Part shown: positions 32,450 to 44,765 of the stretch, piece by piece | Layout of the letters: the number at the start of each line of letters is the position of its first letter | How positions within the stretch are numbered: the stretch's first letter is position 1 | Assembly: GCA_017893485.1 (NCBI GenBank) | Contig: JACEHZ010000594.1 | Span: forward strand, 62,001-126,000 | Reading direction: 5' to 3' | From: Hemerocallis citrina | Taxonomy: Eukaryota > Streptophyta > Magnoliopsida > Asparagales > Asphodelaceae | DNA: 64,000 nucleotides | The notes under the pieces: model-generated | What the model was told of the DNA's origin: nothing | The model's database searches: none | Seen by the model: the letters and a program-made list of their open reading frames with translations, nothing else | Program-made: the position numbers and the translations under genes

Positions 32450-34273
32450 TGTAACCTTTCGCTTCCGATTGTACGGATTTCATTTTCTTTTCTCTCCCGT
32501 ATTCTTGTTTTTCGATTATTTACAATTCTTATACACTTTTGAACCCAATTGTACACACTAGAATATTCATACCATTGTTAAAATATTTTCTTATCAATAA
32601 GTTATATTTATTTTGAATGATTGTATATTTTAACACAAACCTTATCCCAGTTTATAAGTTTATTTTCTATTCCTAATTGATTGATTATTTTTATCTTTAT
32701 TTTTGTACAAGAAATTCAATCTCAATTTTGTAGTTCATACTATATTCTACTATTTAACTTATTATTTTTAAAAGCCCAACTTAACATATCCTATATTTAT
32801 TTGATTTTTATTTATTCATTTTATGAATCCATAACTCAAGCCTAAAACCAATATATATATTCTAAAACCCAAAGATAAGCCCACATTTCAGATCCAAGCC
32901 CAAATTCTATTGGATCCTAACACAAACCCACATTTGAAACCCAAAACCCAACCAAATCCCCTCATCTCTCATAACTGCACCCACTTTCCTCTAATTACTA
33001 CCCACTATCTCTTCCAGTAACCCCATAATCAATACCATTATAGTATTAATATCATTATATATTAACTTTCCCCCACCCTCTCTCTCCTCGACTCTCTCTC
33101 CCCTCTATTTTCCCAAAAAAACCAACAAAGCAACAACCATCACCCCGTCGAGCTCTCCTCCTCTCTCTGCCTCTGCCCTCATCAACTCCACCTTCAGTTG
33201 CACTCGACCACCCTCTCGCCAGCCTCGTCGCCCTCCAACCTCCTCGCCATCCCCTCTTCGCTCGCCCTTCTCCTCCGTCGAGCTCCTCCTCAATGCTCAA
33301 CCCCGAGCTCGACCACCACCATGTCACATCCCCTTGCTCGACAACTCCTCGTCTCCCTCAACTTGAGCGCCGCCCTCGAGCCTTGTCAGCCTGTCGCCCT
33401 CTCCTTCCTCCAGTTGACCCATCCACCATCACTCGCATCCTCGCTCGAGATCACCAACTCGACCACCATCAACCTCACCTCCGTCACCCTGCTTCACCCC
33501 CCCCATCATCATCATCACCGCAGAACCCATCGGAGCTCCCTCTCGTCGTCCGAACCCATTGCTGCACTCTGCCCTCGCCTACACACACCCTCGACAGCCC
33601 CCGTCGACTGCTTCCCTTCCTCCTTGCCGCTGCCCCCACTGCGACCCTCGTCACATCCATCCTCGACCTTCGAACACCGCAACCAGTGTCACAACCCACC
33701 GCTGCTTTGCCCCGCTCGAGCCATCTCTTGCGCTGGAGACCACCACCGAGGCCCTCTCCTCCAAGCACTCAACCACCGTTGCTGACGCCCCCACTGCTGC
33801 CCTTGTTGTTGTTGCTGTCGATCATGCTGTGCCTGTGCTGTTGTTGTTGTCCCGTCCCTTGCACGTGCCGCCACCATCCCGTGTTTGCACGTGTTACCGT
33901 TCCGTCGTTTGCACGTGTTGCCGTCGGGACTCTCGTCCCGTTATTCTTTCACATTCGTAATCGTCATCTACTAGGAAAGCGTCTCTTTAACTCATTTTTA
34001 TTGTTTTAGTTCAAGAAAACTGTAACACTCCGAATTCCATTTACATGTAATTCGTAGTACAACAAGATCTTTTACTTCAATTCATACAATTTTACAAGGA
34101 AATTAAAACTTTTCTTTTATTACACAACAATGTTTATTATAGAGTTACACAGCAGAATAAAATACAACAAAAATTACAACTCTAATATCAGCATCTTAAA
34201 TATAATCTTTATCATCAACCGTCTTTAACTCCTTGCCAATCCAATCAAGCCCTGCACTGAAAATCTTTGGGCA

Positions 34274-34295
34274 CGTCAGTTGCTTACAACCGACG
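34274..34295 (-). other. Conserved hairpin near the end of element C
   Basis: CGTCAGTTG-CTTA-CAACCGACG; the one mismatch is a G-U type pair in RNA. Confidence 0.65.
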
Positions 34296-36493
34296 CAATG
34301 TTATAAACAACGATCCTCTCTATGTTGTATTATAACGAAATCTCTTACTTTAACATTCACAAACTTGAATGCATATAAAAGTTTAAAGAGTGACTATCCT
34401 AAACATGTCAGTGTATGATATGACTTAATGCCTAATGTAAATGTTTACACTAGGATGGCACTAATGCATACTTATTCGGATTCTATGCATCCCATACTAA
34501 ATAGGTTTGAGGGCAAGCACCTACGTACTCCACATTGTAGGGTTTTATCCCTTGTCATGATAACTACCCAGTAATAAAACAAGGTTTAGACATTCCACAA
34601 GTACGAATTCCAGTTTCGGAGATCCACCGCTCGACTATACAAAATTCTCGTCGTGCGAACATCCTGCAAGTGTCTCTCTAGCCCCGGTATACGCATATAC
34701 ACTGGAGTACGGCCTACTATCCGCCAGACTAATCATGATCACGGAATCCACTGCTCGATCAATCATAATTCCGGATTTAATTAAGGCTCGCCTTCATCGC
34801 AAGCAACCACAGCCCCATAATCCACCGCCCGACTATATAGAGGCCCTCCACTTACTTTTACCCAAGTTTACTACATCTTCACTTAGTGCCTAATTCTTAA
34901 GTTTAAACATGAATAAATTATACTACCTAAAGCTAATTTACCCTCCTACCGATCATACACAAAATTACCGAGAACGACAACCCATATTGGCCACTTCTCA
35001 AAAATCAATCATTCATTTCCATTACTTTTGTCGGTACCTGGGTATCACTAAGCCTCTAGAATCAACATATTTCTATGTTCAACAACTTGGAGTACTCATA
35101 CCCTTAACTCATGTTCATGTATTCATAATTCATTCAAATTCTTATTTATTCATCAATAAGTACAATCTCAACCTATTCATTTTCACAATACACTTTTCAT
35201 GTTCATCAAAACCTTCTCAATACAAGTTAATTAAAATTAAAACATAATTTCATAAAATTCATCATTGAAAACTCATCTCATCATTTTCCTTTGATTTAAT
35301 TTAAACCAATTCCTAGCGTCATTAACCATATTTTATTTTATTTTTGAGTTCACGTCTCATTTAAGCATGAATATGATCTGTATTTTTTCAAAATATAACT
35401 TAAAAAAACGAGAATATATTTTCAATCACCTCATTTAAGTATCATTTGCAGAACAGTAAATTCAAAGTCAGAAACTGCATTTCATGCTATTTGTAAAAAT
35501 AATAGAAAATCATATACTTCACGAAACTTTGCGTTATTTATGTCAAAATAAAGGTGTAAAAGTTTACTACAATTTCTTAGTTATAAGTTTCCTCAAAATA
35601 CTGTATCTTTAACTCTGAGTTATTCGAAATATACAGTAGGGTCGAAATACTGAAATACTGCCACTGTACAATCTTGTAAAATTCATATAAAATTCAATTC
35701 TTTGTGAAATTTTGATTTCATAGACTTTTCATAAAGGTTAACGAGTTTACTGCAAATTCTTAGTTCTAACTTTTCTCAAATTATTTCATTTACAATGCTG
35801 AATTGATCAAAAACTGAAATGTGTACAAATTTCCAGCAACCAGTCAACTACTAACCAGTTATGAGTTTAGATTTTATTAAAATAGTAAACGACATAAAAT
35901 TTTAAAGGGATGTTCCTGACACATACAAGATTCTCTCAAAAAGTTTTAGCTCTATATTCCAACTATTTTATTTGATACGATTTTCTGATGTGCAAACAAA
36001 ATCCAAAACAGTTACTTTTCTTTGCATGATTTAGCAACTTTGTGTACAAATTTATATATGATTCATTCAATATAATCATAATATATTACCATGCACCCAA
36101 ACAACATCATTTCAACTTATCTACAAGATAATCTCTCAATTAGTATGCATTTCATTTAAATATCATTGTCACAAATTAACCACTGCTCAATGTATAATCA
36201 ATTGTATATATCAATTTTCTTACACATGCATGATATTAAAATTTTAGAAAGTTCAAGAAGACACTCACCTTAATTGAAGAAAGAAAATGAACTCCTAGCA
36301 GATGGCTCCTAGCTCCAAGAATGAGACTCCCTTATTCTCTTAGCAAGCCTTCCTTCCTCCAAGTAAGAACTCAAATAAAATTTTTTTTTTCTTTTTCCTC
36401 TCTTTCTTTTCTTATCTTTCTTATCTTTTCTTATCTTATCTTTTTTTTTTTTTTTGGATTTATGGTGCAATATTTCATGAAGAAAGGGGGTGG

Positions 36494-36501
36494 TATTTAT
36501 A
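36494..36501 (-). promoter_or_regulatory. TATA box of element C
   Basis: TATAAATA on the minus strand, about 800 bp from the element's right edge, in the position matching 11354-11361 of element A. Confidence 0.55.
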
Positions 36502-38099
36502 AGGTCGGAGAAGACTTTTCTACTACCCAAATTAAGTGTTCAAATTCATAACATAACCCTCTTCACTAATTGCCCACTCACCATTACTACACAGACTCCC
36601 AACTCTTCTTCTTCCTTTATGAATTGGCCAACCCTTGGATTTCCCACATGTGCACACTTCTCATTCATTTGTTTAATTATTTGTTTATAGCCTAGATGTA
36701 TGTACTTGTTACATGACAAGTGTAGGATTTAAAATATTTATTAAAAAAAAGGTAGATTAACTAATGGGCTTTTCTTTTAATTAGTGGCTTCTCTTTTAAT
36801 TAACCTAATGGGCTTTGAAAAAAACTTTAGGCCTATGGATTTTTAATTAGATAATAATAACAAAATGTGAAATAAAATGAGAAAGAAATGTGCATGACAT
36901 GTTAGAAAATTTTAGAAATAAAATGCACAGAAAAATTTACGTGCAATGCACATAAAAATGTTAAATTAATTTCAAAGAATGAAAATAGTCAAAATACAAA
37001 ACTTGTATATGTAATAATGTTACGAATATTTCATGTAACAGAAAATATATGTAATCGACATGTGTATTGAAAACACGTGCAATGTACGTAAAACACAAAG
37101 ATTAAAATAAATATTTGGGTTGGCTAAAAATAGGATTGAAATGAGTTTTGAGAAAATAGAAAACATATAAATAATCAGAATATAAGATACGTATGACATT
37201 TATATAAAAATATGTTAAGAATATTACCCGTAACGGTAGAAAATATACGTGCATAACACACGATGGCAAAATTGTCATTACCCAATTTTGCAGAGTGTTA
37301 CAAAAACACTCTTTGAAATCCGGCAAGTAATAATCGAATTAAATATTGCATCTAGTTGAATTCCATTATTGATTCATTGTTGTTTATCGTACCATGTTTG
37401 TTGATTCATAGTTTTCTTATCGTGCCATTGTTATTGATTAAATTCTTGAAACGTTAATTTATTGTATTATGGAACATTTAACCTTGCTGCCCTGTCAATT
37501 GTTTGACTTCGTACTGAGGTTTCGACCCAGTTCCTGACATTGAAACTTAAAACCTTGTACATTGAAATTGAAGCACACTGTGTCTAGTTTATGGACTTAC
37601 GAATTCTCGATCCGATTTATGGATTGTAAGTTATCACTGTTTTGATACTGGCATGTTATGATTTCCATAATTGAGACTGTGCACGAAACCCGTAAAGAAT
37701 TGATTGATCGACCTAGTTACTGTGACTATAATGTATCGTATGAATATGTACTGGAACCGGCAGATAGTCTACTTTCTAGAATCTCTGACGAAATCGGATT
37801 TGCATTCCCGTAGCAGCGGGAAAGTGAATTTGAGTACCGATAGGTGCTGCTGTCCATAACCTGTATGGTTATGTTTTTCTATATAAACCCGATATTTTTC
37901 ATATTTAATGAAGTGACTCCTGTATATTTCATGTACTGTAAAACCCTGATATCTTCTTGACACTATATTAATACCATCGTTATCATCGATTATACCCATT
38001 GCATAATTCTTGATACTACCGTTGTCATGGATTATATTGATTGCATGTTCATAACTGGTTGTTAATAAAATAATAACAAGTCGGGAAAATAAGAGTCGA

Positions 38100-38660
38100 T
38101 TTAGTAGTGGACAATATAGGAGAGTGTACTCGGAATGGAATATTGGTCACAGCCCATATTGGTCATTGTTATCGGTCACATTGATTATCGATTGATTGTG
38201 GATTACTGACTACAATATCTCGATTGATCGTGTATTGGTCATCGGTCATTGGTCATCGGTCATCGGTCATCGGTTATCAGTCATTGGTCGTTGATATTGT
38301 AAGACCCGAGTACATGATTCTGTAGAATTCACCACTATAGTCTAAACGCTCACTTGATTGTATGCACCCAAACCTGTGGTATGAGATGCACAATTTTGTG
38401 CATTAGTTATTATTGATAAAAGATTGATAAATCTAAAGATTGACACTGAACATCGATTATTGATTATTGTTTATTGATTATTTTTCAACTGCTATTGATT
38501 ATTGGGCATTGTTTTTGACTATTGTTTATCGGTCATTGACTATCGAATATTGTTCTTGTTATCGGTTATTGTTTATTGATTATTAACTCTTATTTATCGA
38601 CCATCGTACAATTGATTATCAACTTTTGATCTTGTTATCGTTTATCATTTATTGACTCTT
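38100..38660 (+). repeat. Degenerate ATCGGTCATTG / TTGATTATTG short repeats
   Basis: Many near-copies of TCGGTCAT, TTGGTCAT and TTGATTATTG, part of element F. The densest block lies at about 38220-38300. Confidence 0.75.
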
Positions 38661-39044
38661 ATTTCGTTCCAATTTATTGTAATTGTTATATAGTCCTTTA
38701 TTTTCTTTCACTGCTTGCTACTACTTATTGCCCGAAGCTTGCTTTAACGGGTTCTCCCCATCTTTCTTTTGAGTTGTTGTTTATACAGATACTGATGATA
38801 GGTTACCGAAGAATCTTAGCAAACTATTATTGTATTGTATATTATCGGGTTATTTTGTATGTTCTTGTATCTCAGATATCGGTTATTGGATTATGTTCTT
38901 GTTCTTGTGATAATTATTGTTTTGTTGAACTTACTGGCAATGTACAGCTTATGGATGATATTGGTTGGCATACTTATATCATTCGCTTGGCCTCAGTTGC
39001 GTGACCGTGTTTCCGCATAATGGGAAGCGGGGCATGACACCCAA

Positions 39045-39378
39045 CTCACCAGCACCCCCCCTTATTCTCCTCCTCCGCCCCTCATCCCTCCCGCTCCTCC
39101 TCATGTCCCCTCTCCTCCGCCCCCCTCATCCCTCCTCCTCCTCTTCCTCCCGACCCCCAACATCCTCCCCTCCTCCATCATTCTCCCTTATCTGAATCCT
39201 CTGCTAGTGCTGATTTGGGAAGGGAAATAGGTCGCTGACTACTCCCTCATCCCTTTTTTTCACCAATATACCTTCCATAATATTTAAATGACAACCAAAA
39301 TGATTCAATAATCAAGGAAACCAACTTCTACTTGTTGTGTGGTGATGGTGGATAAGCTAGTTTAAAGTTTGAGTTCAG
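39045..39378 (+). other. Polypyrimidine flank and unassigned sequence
   Basis: CTCC-rich DNA to about 39190, then about 190 bp of ordinary AT-rich sequence with no feature I can name. Confidence 0.5.
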
Positions 39379-40090
39379 TTTTGATATATTCAGGTCAGAT
39401 TGGATGGATGTGTGGGGTATCTCTCGTGTCAGTGGCTTGAAGATGAAGTTGGTGTCACCATATGGGGCAACGACAGTTGCGGTTGTGATTGGAGGTGACA
39501 ATGAACGATGGACAAGCTAGGTGATGAAATAAAGGGTTCCATTTTGACCAATTCAGATCATACTGGGTGGGGTCTGGGTTTCTCTCATGCCAGTGGGCTT
39601 GAAGGTTGTTTTCATGTTACCATGGGGGCGATGGCAAACTGCGGTTGCAGCTTTGGGTGATAGTAGACGGTGGACAAACTTAGTGATGAGAGAAATTGTG
39701 CAATATTGATTTATTTAAGTCATACTGAAGGGATGTCTGAGTTTTCTCACGTACAAATTGGCTTGTAGGCGGCGTTTGTGTTACCGTTGGAGGCGACGAC
39801 AGTTGTGGTTGTGGATGGCAGTAATAGTGGACGGTGGTCAGGCTAGGGAATAAGAGCAAGGACCCAATTTTGACCTATTCAGGTCATATTGCTGGGCGTC
39901 TGAGGTATCTCTTGTGTCATTGAGCTTGGAGACGACGTTTGTGTTACTGTTGGGGGCACCGATAGTTGTGGTTGCGAGCGGCGACGACGATGGACAATGT
40001 ACAAGCGATGGGATGAGATAAATGGCTCAATTTTGACCAATTCAGGTCAGCTTGGGTTGGCGCGTGGGACTTGCTTTAACTGGGTCAGTG
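39379..40090 (+). repeat. 163-bp tandem repeat, four copies and a partial
   Basis: The TTTTGACCAATTCAGGTCAT start recurs at 39379, 39542, 39704, 39867 and 40030, spacing 162-163 bp. Copies are diverged, with shared blocks TCTCTCATGTCAGTGGGCTTG, GGGGGCGACGACAGTTGTGG and GATGGACAAGCTAG. There is no consistent reading frame across copies. Confidence 0.88.
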
Positions 40091-40627
40091 GACAGATATG
40101 ATTAGGTTTGTTGTATTATTTGATTGTTGGTTATTGTTATTTTTGGTAGGGAACACCCATGTTTGGGGCGAGTTCTATTTTTTGCGGAGTATGAGTTCCA
40201 TGTCCCATCCAGTTGGGTTTCATGAACTTCATAATCCATATTTTGGTTGTATGTTTTGTTAAACCGAATGCGGCGGGTATTTTGACCACCTTTAACGGGA
40301 AAAAACCACAAAAAAATAACATTTAGATGTGAGCATTGTCTATATGCAGCTTTTGTATAAATTATGACCAAACTTCCAAGGTTAATGCTCAAAGAAGATA
40401 TGGAAAAAGGATTATGTGCATGTTTTAGGTCCAATCCATCTTTTTATGCAACGAAACTTATAGAAGATAGACGATTCAAACATAGTATCCATATACATAT
40501 CCTACAATTTAAATGAGCAAAATTGTTCCATGAAGCCCTAAAATAAGCTAATCTGAGACCATCATCACCCAATAATCTTTAAACATGTTTTAGTGTAAAC
40601 ATTCCTGAAATTGTTTTGTTTTCCTTT
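40091..40627 (+). other. Unassigned sequence, no supported gene
   Basis: Open stretches on the minus strand (40102-40434) are short and match nothing I recognise. Confidence 0.5.
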
Positions 40628-41165
40628 TTGAGAAAAATGTGAAATATTACCACAATGTTTCGTTAATGAGTAATAACGAAACAACCCAGCATAACTTTGG
40701 AGATCAAGCGAGCCAAAAAATTAACATAAATATTCCAACATTCCTAGGAGAGTGAGAACATAAGTAATAAGAGTCTGGGGTATAAGTCTGTTCAAGCGTC
40801 GGCCCAATACGTATTTCATCATCGTCATAGCCCGGGGGGAAATATCAGTGATGCAATCCCTAGCCCCTACCGCTACAGTCTTTGTCGGCAAAGAAATCAA
40901 CTGCATAATGTGAGTTAATTTGCCCAAATTATTAGAAATGCTTATCCAACGAAAGTATAAATTATTCATGTCTAGCCATATAACCCATGTCGCAACTGAG
41001 ATCGCTACATATCAGACATCTTTCATGTCGTTTCTATGTCTAGCGAATCGTTGATCATGCCCATAACTCTTCGTAGGAGTTCGAATACATATCGGCCACT
41101 CCTAATAATGCTTGCAAGACTTCCATAAAAAACACATTCCTCAGTAGGCATTTAATGAACTGGTG
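40628..41165 (-). pseudogene. LINE-C: 5'-truncated LINE 3' end on the minus strand
   Basis: Minus-strand translation gives YVAISVATWVIWLDMNNLYFRW and GKLTHIMQLISL. These parallel the C-terminal ends of LINE-A (YIAIATTTWVLWLHRNNFYF) and LINE-B. The 3' end (TTAACGAAACATTGTGGTAA...) parallels their TTAATGAAACAGGGTGG tails. Stops are frequent; the relic is old. Confidence 0.75.
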
Positions 41166-41190
41166 GGCCCTCCCCAAAAAAATGATTATA

Positions 41191-42069
41191 TCTATATCTT
41201 ATACTGATAGGAGAGAGAGTGTACCCCCTCCCTCATTTCTCTATTTTAAAATTGAGAAATAAGAGAAAAATGTAGGGATTCATATTTAACTGGCACGCAC
41301 ATTATGCATGATTTTATTACAAAAACCAAAATAAAATAAAAAACACAATCTCTTAAATACATTTTCTTTCTCTTTCACTTTTCCAATCTCACAAAATCTC
41401 AAGCCCCCCCCCCCCCCCCAAAAAAAAAAAAAAACGTCGCTCGCGTCGCTGACCAACCCCCATGCCGCTTCCACCCCCCACCATCTGCTTATTTTGAGAG
41501 TTCTATATAATTTTACGAGTATCTCAAAACTATTTTAAGCTGTGCAATTTGTACAAGGTAACACATTCTATTTTCCTCCCACTTTCTCAAACTCACAAAA
41601 TCTCACGTCTCTTCCCAAACTCACCCCCATCTCCTAACTTAGAATTAGATTATTATGCAAACACAATTCATAAAATTATTATGATATCATTTTCTTGGTA
41701 TATCATCTTTACCCCAAGCTGCGTTATAATGCGTGGTTTATAATGTATAATATATTTATTGATTGTTAATGATGTTATAAAATAATTAACATAAAATACA
41801 TGTTAAAATAAAATAGTTGAATTTGCAACATATTTTCATTGCATGCATTTTTTAGCTTAGTAATATTTAATTGGATAAATTATTGTTTGACAATGATTTT
41901 CTAAACCATCTGCTTATATGAAGATGATAAAGAAGATTTCAGTAATTACGGTAGGGATAATATTCACAAGTTTATTTTAATTCTCTCACGTTTTTTTTGA
42001 AGTTCTATATAATTTTACGAGTCTCTCAAAACTATTTTCGGCTGTGCAATTTGCACAGGGTAACACTAG
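41191..42069 (+). mobile_element. Helitron-like element H4 with canonical 3' terminus
   Basis: The 3' end is CTGTGCA-ATT-TGCACAG (42042-42058), a perfect hairpin, followed 7 bases later by CTAG|T at 42066-42069. An earlier, decayed copy of the same terminus lies near 41508-41573. The 5' end A|TCTATATCTTATACTG at 41191 is the best candidate, but not certain. Non-coding. A C run and A run sit at about 41406-41434. Confidence 0.68.
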
Positions 42070-43184
42070 TGACCAATTAACTATATCAAAAGATTGAGCA
42101 GTTGATTACCCTCACGGTCACGGAGCTTGAGCAGTCGATTGGCCTTCGTTCGGTAATTTTTCTTATAAGCTGTCAAATGGGCCCATGTAAGAGCATCTGT
42201 AGCCGTTGGCTTTTTACCCAAATTTTGCAAAATTTGGGGGAAAAAAGCGCTGCAATCGTTGGCCAAATACAAAAAATTTGGGTTTGAGAGCTACAATGGT
42301 CGACTATATTTGGAAGAAGAAATTACAATTGTCAAAATATAACTAACGAAAGATCATCCTTCGTCCGTTGAAAAAAAAAAGTTATCGGCCGAAAGATCCG
42401 AAAGATGATCTTTCGACTCTTCTAAATATATATATTTTAATCGGAAAATCATTTCCCGTCCGTGGCTATTTATTTATTTTAAAAAAGATGGACGGTCGGG
42501 AAATGATTTCCCATTCGTTCAATTAAGAAAAGAGTAAAATGAGTAGTTACGGGAGATGAAGCCCCGTCCCAGGCATTTCTTTTATTTTGTTCGAAAAAAT
42601 TTCTATAGAACACACCCTATAACTATTTATATGAGTAAAAAATAGGTTTTAATTGAAATTAATTAAAAAATAAGATTTATTTAAGCCTTGATAAGAATTA
42701 ATTAAGATTAATTTAACGGCAATTTAGGAATTAATTAGGAATTAATTATTATTATTAGTATTATTTTTAAAATATAATGGGCGGAAAATGATTCCCCGTC
42801 CGTTGTTTTTTTATTTTAAAAAAATAATCTTTACTATTTTAATGGGAGAGTTGGAGTTTGTAACAAACAAATCCTAACTTTGTAACTATATAAACAAGTA
42901 TAATATGCGTTCAAACTATATACAACAAATATAAATGTGCACCGCACGTGTAGCCCAAATGAAAACATTTAAATATAAACTATTTTTTTTCTTATTCAAT
43001 ATATATTCATCTAATTTGATGATTTTACTTTTTTTAGACGTGCATCACACATACATTATACTAGTAAAAATTAACGGACAAAAATTCATTACTCGTTTGT
43101 TCATTATTATAAATTAAAATCTAAAATTTGAGTTCAAATGACTAAAACTCAAACTCAAATTTTCTGTTTCTACATGCCAAATAC
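42070..43184 (+). other. Palindrome-rich intergenic stretch, no gene
   Basis: It contains a perfect 22-bp palindrome at 42217-42238. It also has two hairpins with perfect 12-bp arms (42347-42358 with 42404-42415; 42447-42458 with 42497-42508), each next to a TCGTCCGT or CGTCCGT motif. Further relatives (GATTCCCCGTCCGT, ~42790) follow. It may be a degraded MITE; I could not find clear ends. Confidence 0.55.
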
Positions 43185-43329
43185 GGGTGCGTTTGTTTTG
43201 ATATTTTGAATAGAGTATTCTGAATTGAGTATTCCGAATAGAGTATTCTGAATAGAGATATTCTGAATATGAGTCTAAAAGCTGTTTGTTTAGCCTATAT
43301 TCTGAATATTGATATTCTGAAAGCTGTTT

Positions 43330-44765
43330 ATCTGAAAAAGAGAGTTTAGAAGCTGTTCGGTTATATTTCTTACTGAAAACTGTTATCTGAAAGCTGTTTT
43401 TCTGAAAAAACGAGTTTAAAAGCTGTTCTGTTATATCTCTTGCTGAAAACTGTTATCTTATAGCTGTTTTTCTGAAAAAGCGAGTTTAAAAGCTGTTCGG
43501 TTATATTTCTTGCTGAAAACTGTTATCTGAAAGCTGTTTTTCTGAAAAAACGAGTTTAAAAGCTGTTCTGTTATATTTCTTGCTGAAAACTGTTATCTGA
43601 AAGCTGTTTTTCTGAAAAAGAGAGTTTAAAAGCTGTTCTGTTATATTTCTTGCTGAAAACTATTATCTGAAAGCTGTTTTTCACTAAAAACGAGTTCAAA
43701 AGCTGTTCTGTTATATTTCTTACTGAAAACTGTTATCTGAAAGCTGTTTTTCTGAAAAAGAGAGTTTAAAAGCTGTTCTGTTATATTTCTTGCTGAAAAC
43801 TGTTATCTGAAAGCTGTTTTCTGAAAAAGATAGTTTAAAAGCTGTTCTGTTATATTTCTTGCTGAAAACTGTTATCTGAAAGCTGTTTTTCTGAAAAAAC
43901 GAGTTTAAAAGCTGTTCTGTTATATTTCTTGCTGAAAACTGTTATCTGAAAGCTGTTTTTCTGAAAAAACGAGTTTAAAAGCTGTTATGTTATATTTCTA
44001 GCTGAAAACTGTTATCTGAAAGCTGTTTTTCTGTAAAAACGAGTTTAAAAGCTGTTCTGTTATATTTCTTGCTGAAAACTATTATCTGAAAGCTGTTTTT
44101 CTGAAAAAACGAGTTTAAAAGCTGTTATGTTATATTTCTAGCTGAAAACTGTTATCTGAAAGCTGTTTTTCTGAAAAAACGAGTTTAAAAGCTGTTATGT
44201 TATATTTCTAGCTGAAAACTGTTATCTGAAAGCTGTTTTTCTGAAAAAACGAGTTTAAAAGCTGTTCTGTTATATTTCTAGCTGAAAACTGTTATCTGAA
44301 AGCTGTTTTTCTGAAAAAACGAGTTTAAAAGCTGTTCTGTTATATTTCTAGCTGAAAACTGTTATCTGAAAGCTGTTTTTCTGAAAAAACGAGTTTAAAA
44401 GCTGTTATGTTATATTTCTAGCTGAAAACTGTTATCTGAAAGCTGTTTTTCTGAAAAAACGAGTTTAAAAGCTGTTATGTTATATTTCTAGCTGAAAACT
44501 GTTATCTGAAAGCTGTTTTTCTGAAAAAGAGAGTTTAAAAGCTGTTCTGTTATATTTCTTGCTGAAAACTATTATCTGAAAGCTGTTTTTCACTAAAAAC
44601 TAGTTCAAAAGCTGTTCTGTTATATTTCTTACTGAAAACTGTTATCTGAAAGCTGTTTTTTATGGAAAATTGAGTTCAAAAGCTGTTCTGTTATATTTCT
44701 TGCTGAAAACTGTTATCTGAAAGCTGTTTTCTGAAAAATCGAGTCCAAAAGCTGTTCGGTTATAT
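43330..44765 (+). repeat. 70-bp minisatellite, about 20 copies
   Basis: GCTGAAAACTGTTATCTGAAA recurs every 70 bp. Each unit consists of two related 35-bp halves, both containing AAAGCTGTT. The terminal copies grade into the subterminal AGTATTCTGAAT repeats of the left end (43210-43330). This suggests the array grew out of the transposon's own subterminal repeats. No coding potential. Confidence 0.95.

Larger units (their letters stand above)
34021..37302 (-). mobile_element. LTR-like element C, 3282 bp, TSD AAAAC
   Basis: In plus coordinates it begins TGTAACACTCCG and ends GAGTGTTACA, with AAAAC at 34016-34020 and 37303-37307. It is the sister copy of element A in inverse orientation. Minus-strand TATAAATA (36501-36494) and AAG|GTGAGTG (36269/36268) set its direction. 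It has a hairpin at 34274-34295 and repeated CCACCGCYCGACT motifs at 34620-34840. No gene is seen. It is nested in F. Confidence 0.87.
32450..39039 (+). mobile_element. LTR-like element F, TSD CCCAA, split by element C
   Basis: It begins TGTAACCTTTCGC and ends GGAAGCGGGGCATGACA, flanked by CCCAA at 32445-32449 and 39040-39044. Subtracting C and its extra TSD leaves 3303 bp. The end resembles that of A (GGGGCGTTACA), and a TATATATT near 33054 would suit plus orientation. The part 33061-34010 is C-rich and gives overlapping Pro/Ser/His-rich readings in several frames that I do not regard as genes. The right part holds degenerate TCGGTCAT-type repeats. Best read as another solo LTR of a long-LTR gypsy family. 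Confidence 0.75.

Noticed and set aside
33198..34009. Overlapping Pro/Ser/His-rich open frames on both strands (195, 238 and 133 codons)
   Set aside because: C-rich low-complexity DNA inside LTR-like element F. Open in several overlapping frames at once, no domain, and the last frame stops just before C.
36309..36551. Lys-rich minus frame and Phe-rich plus frame
   Set aside because: Poly-T/poly-pyrimidine tract in the leader of element C; not coding.
38100..38300. Possible CRISPR-like regular TCGGTCAT repeats
   Set aside because: Irregular spacing, no spacers, plant nuclear context; a degenerate simple repeat.
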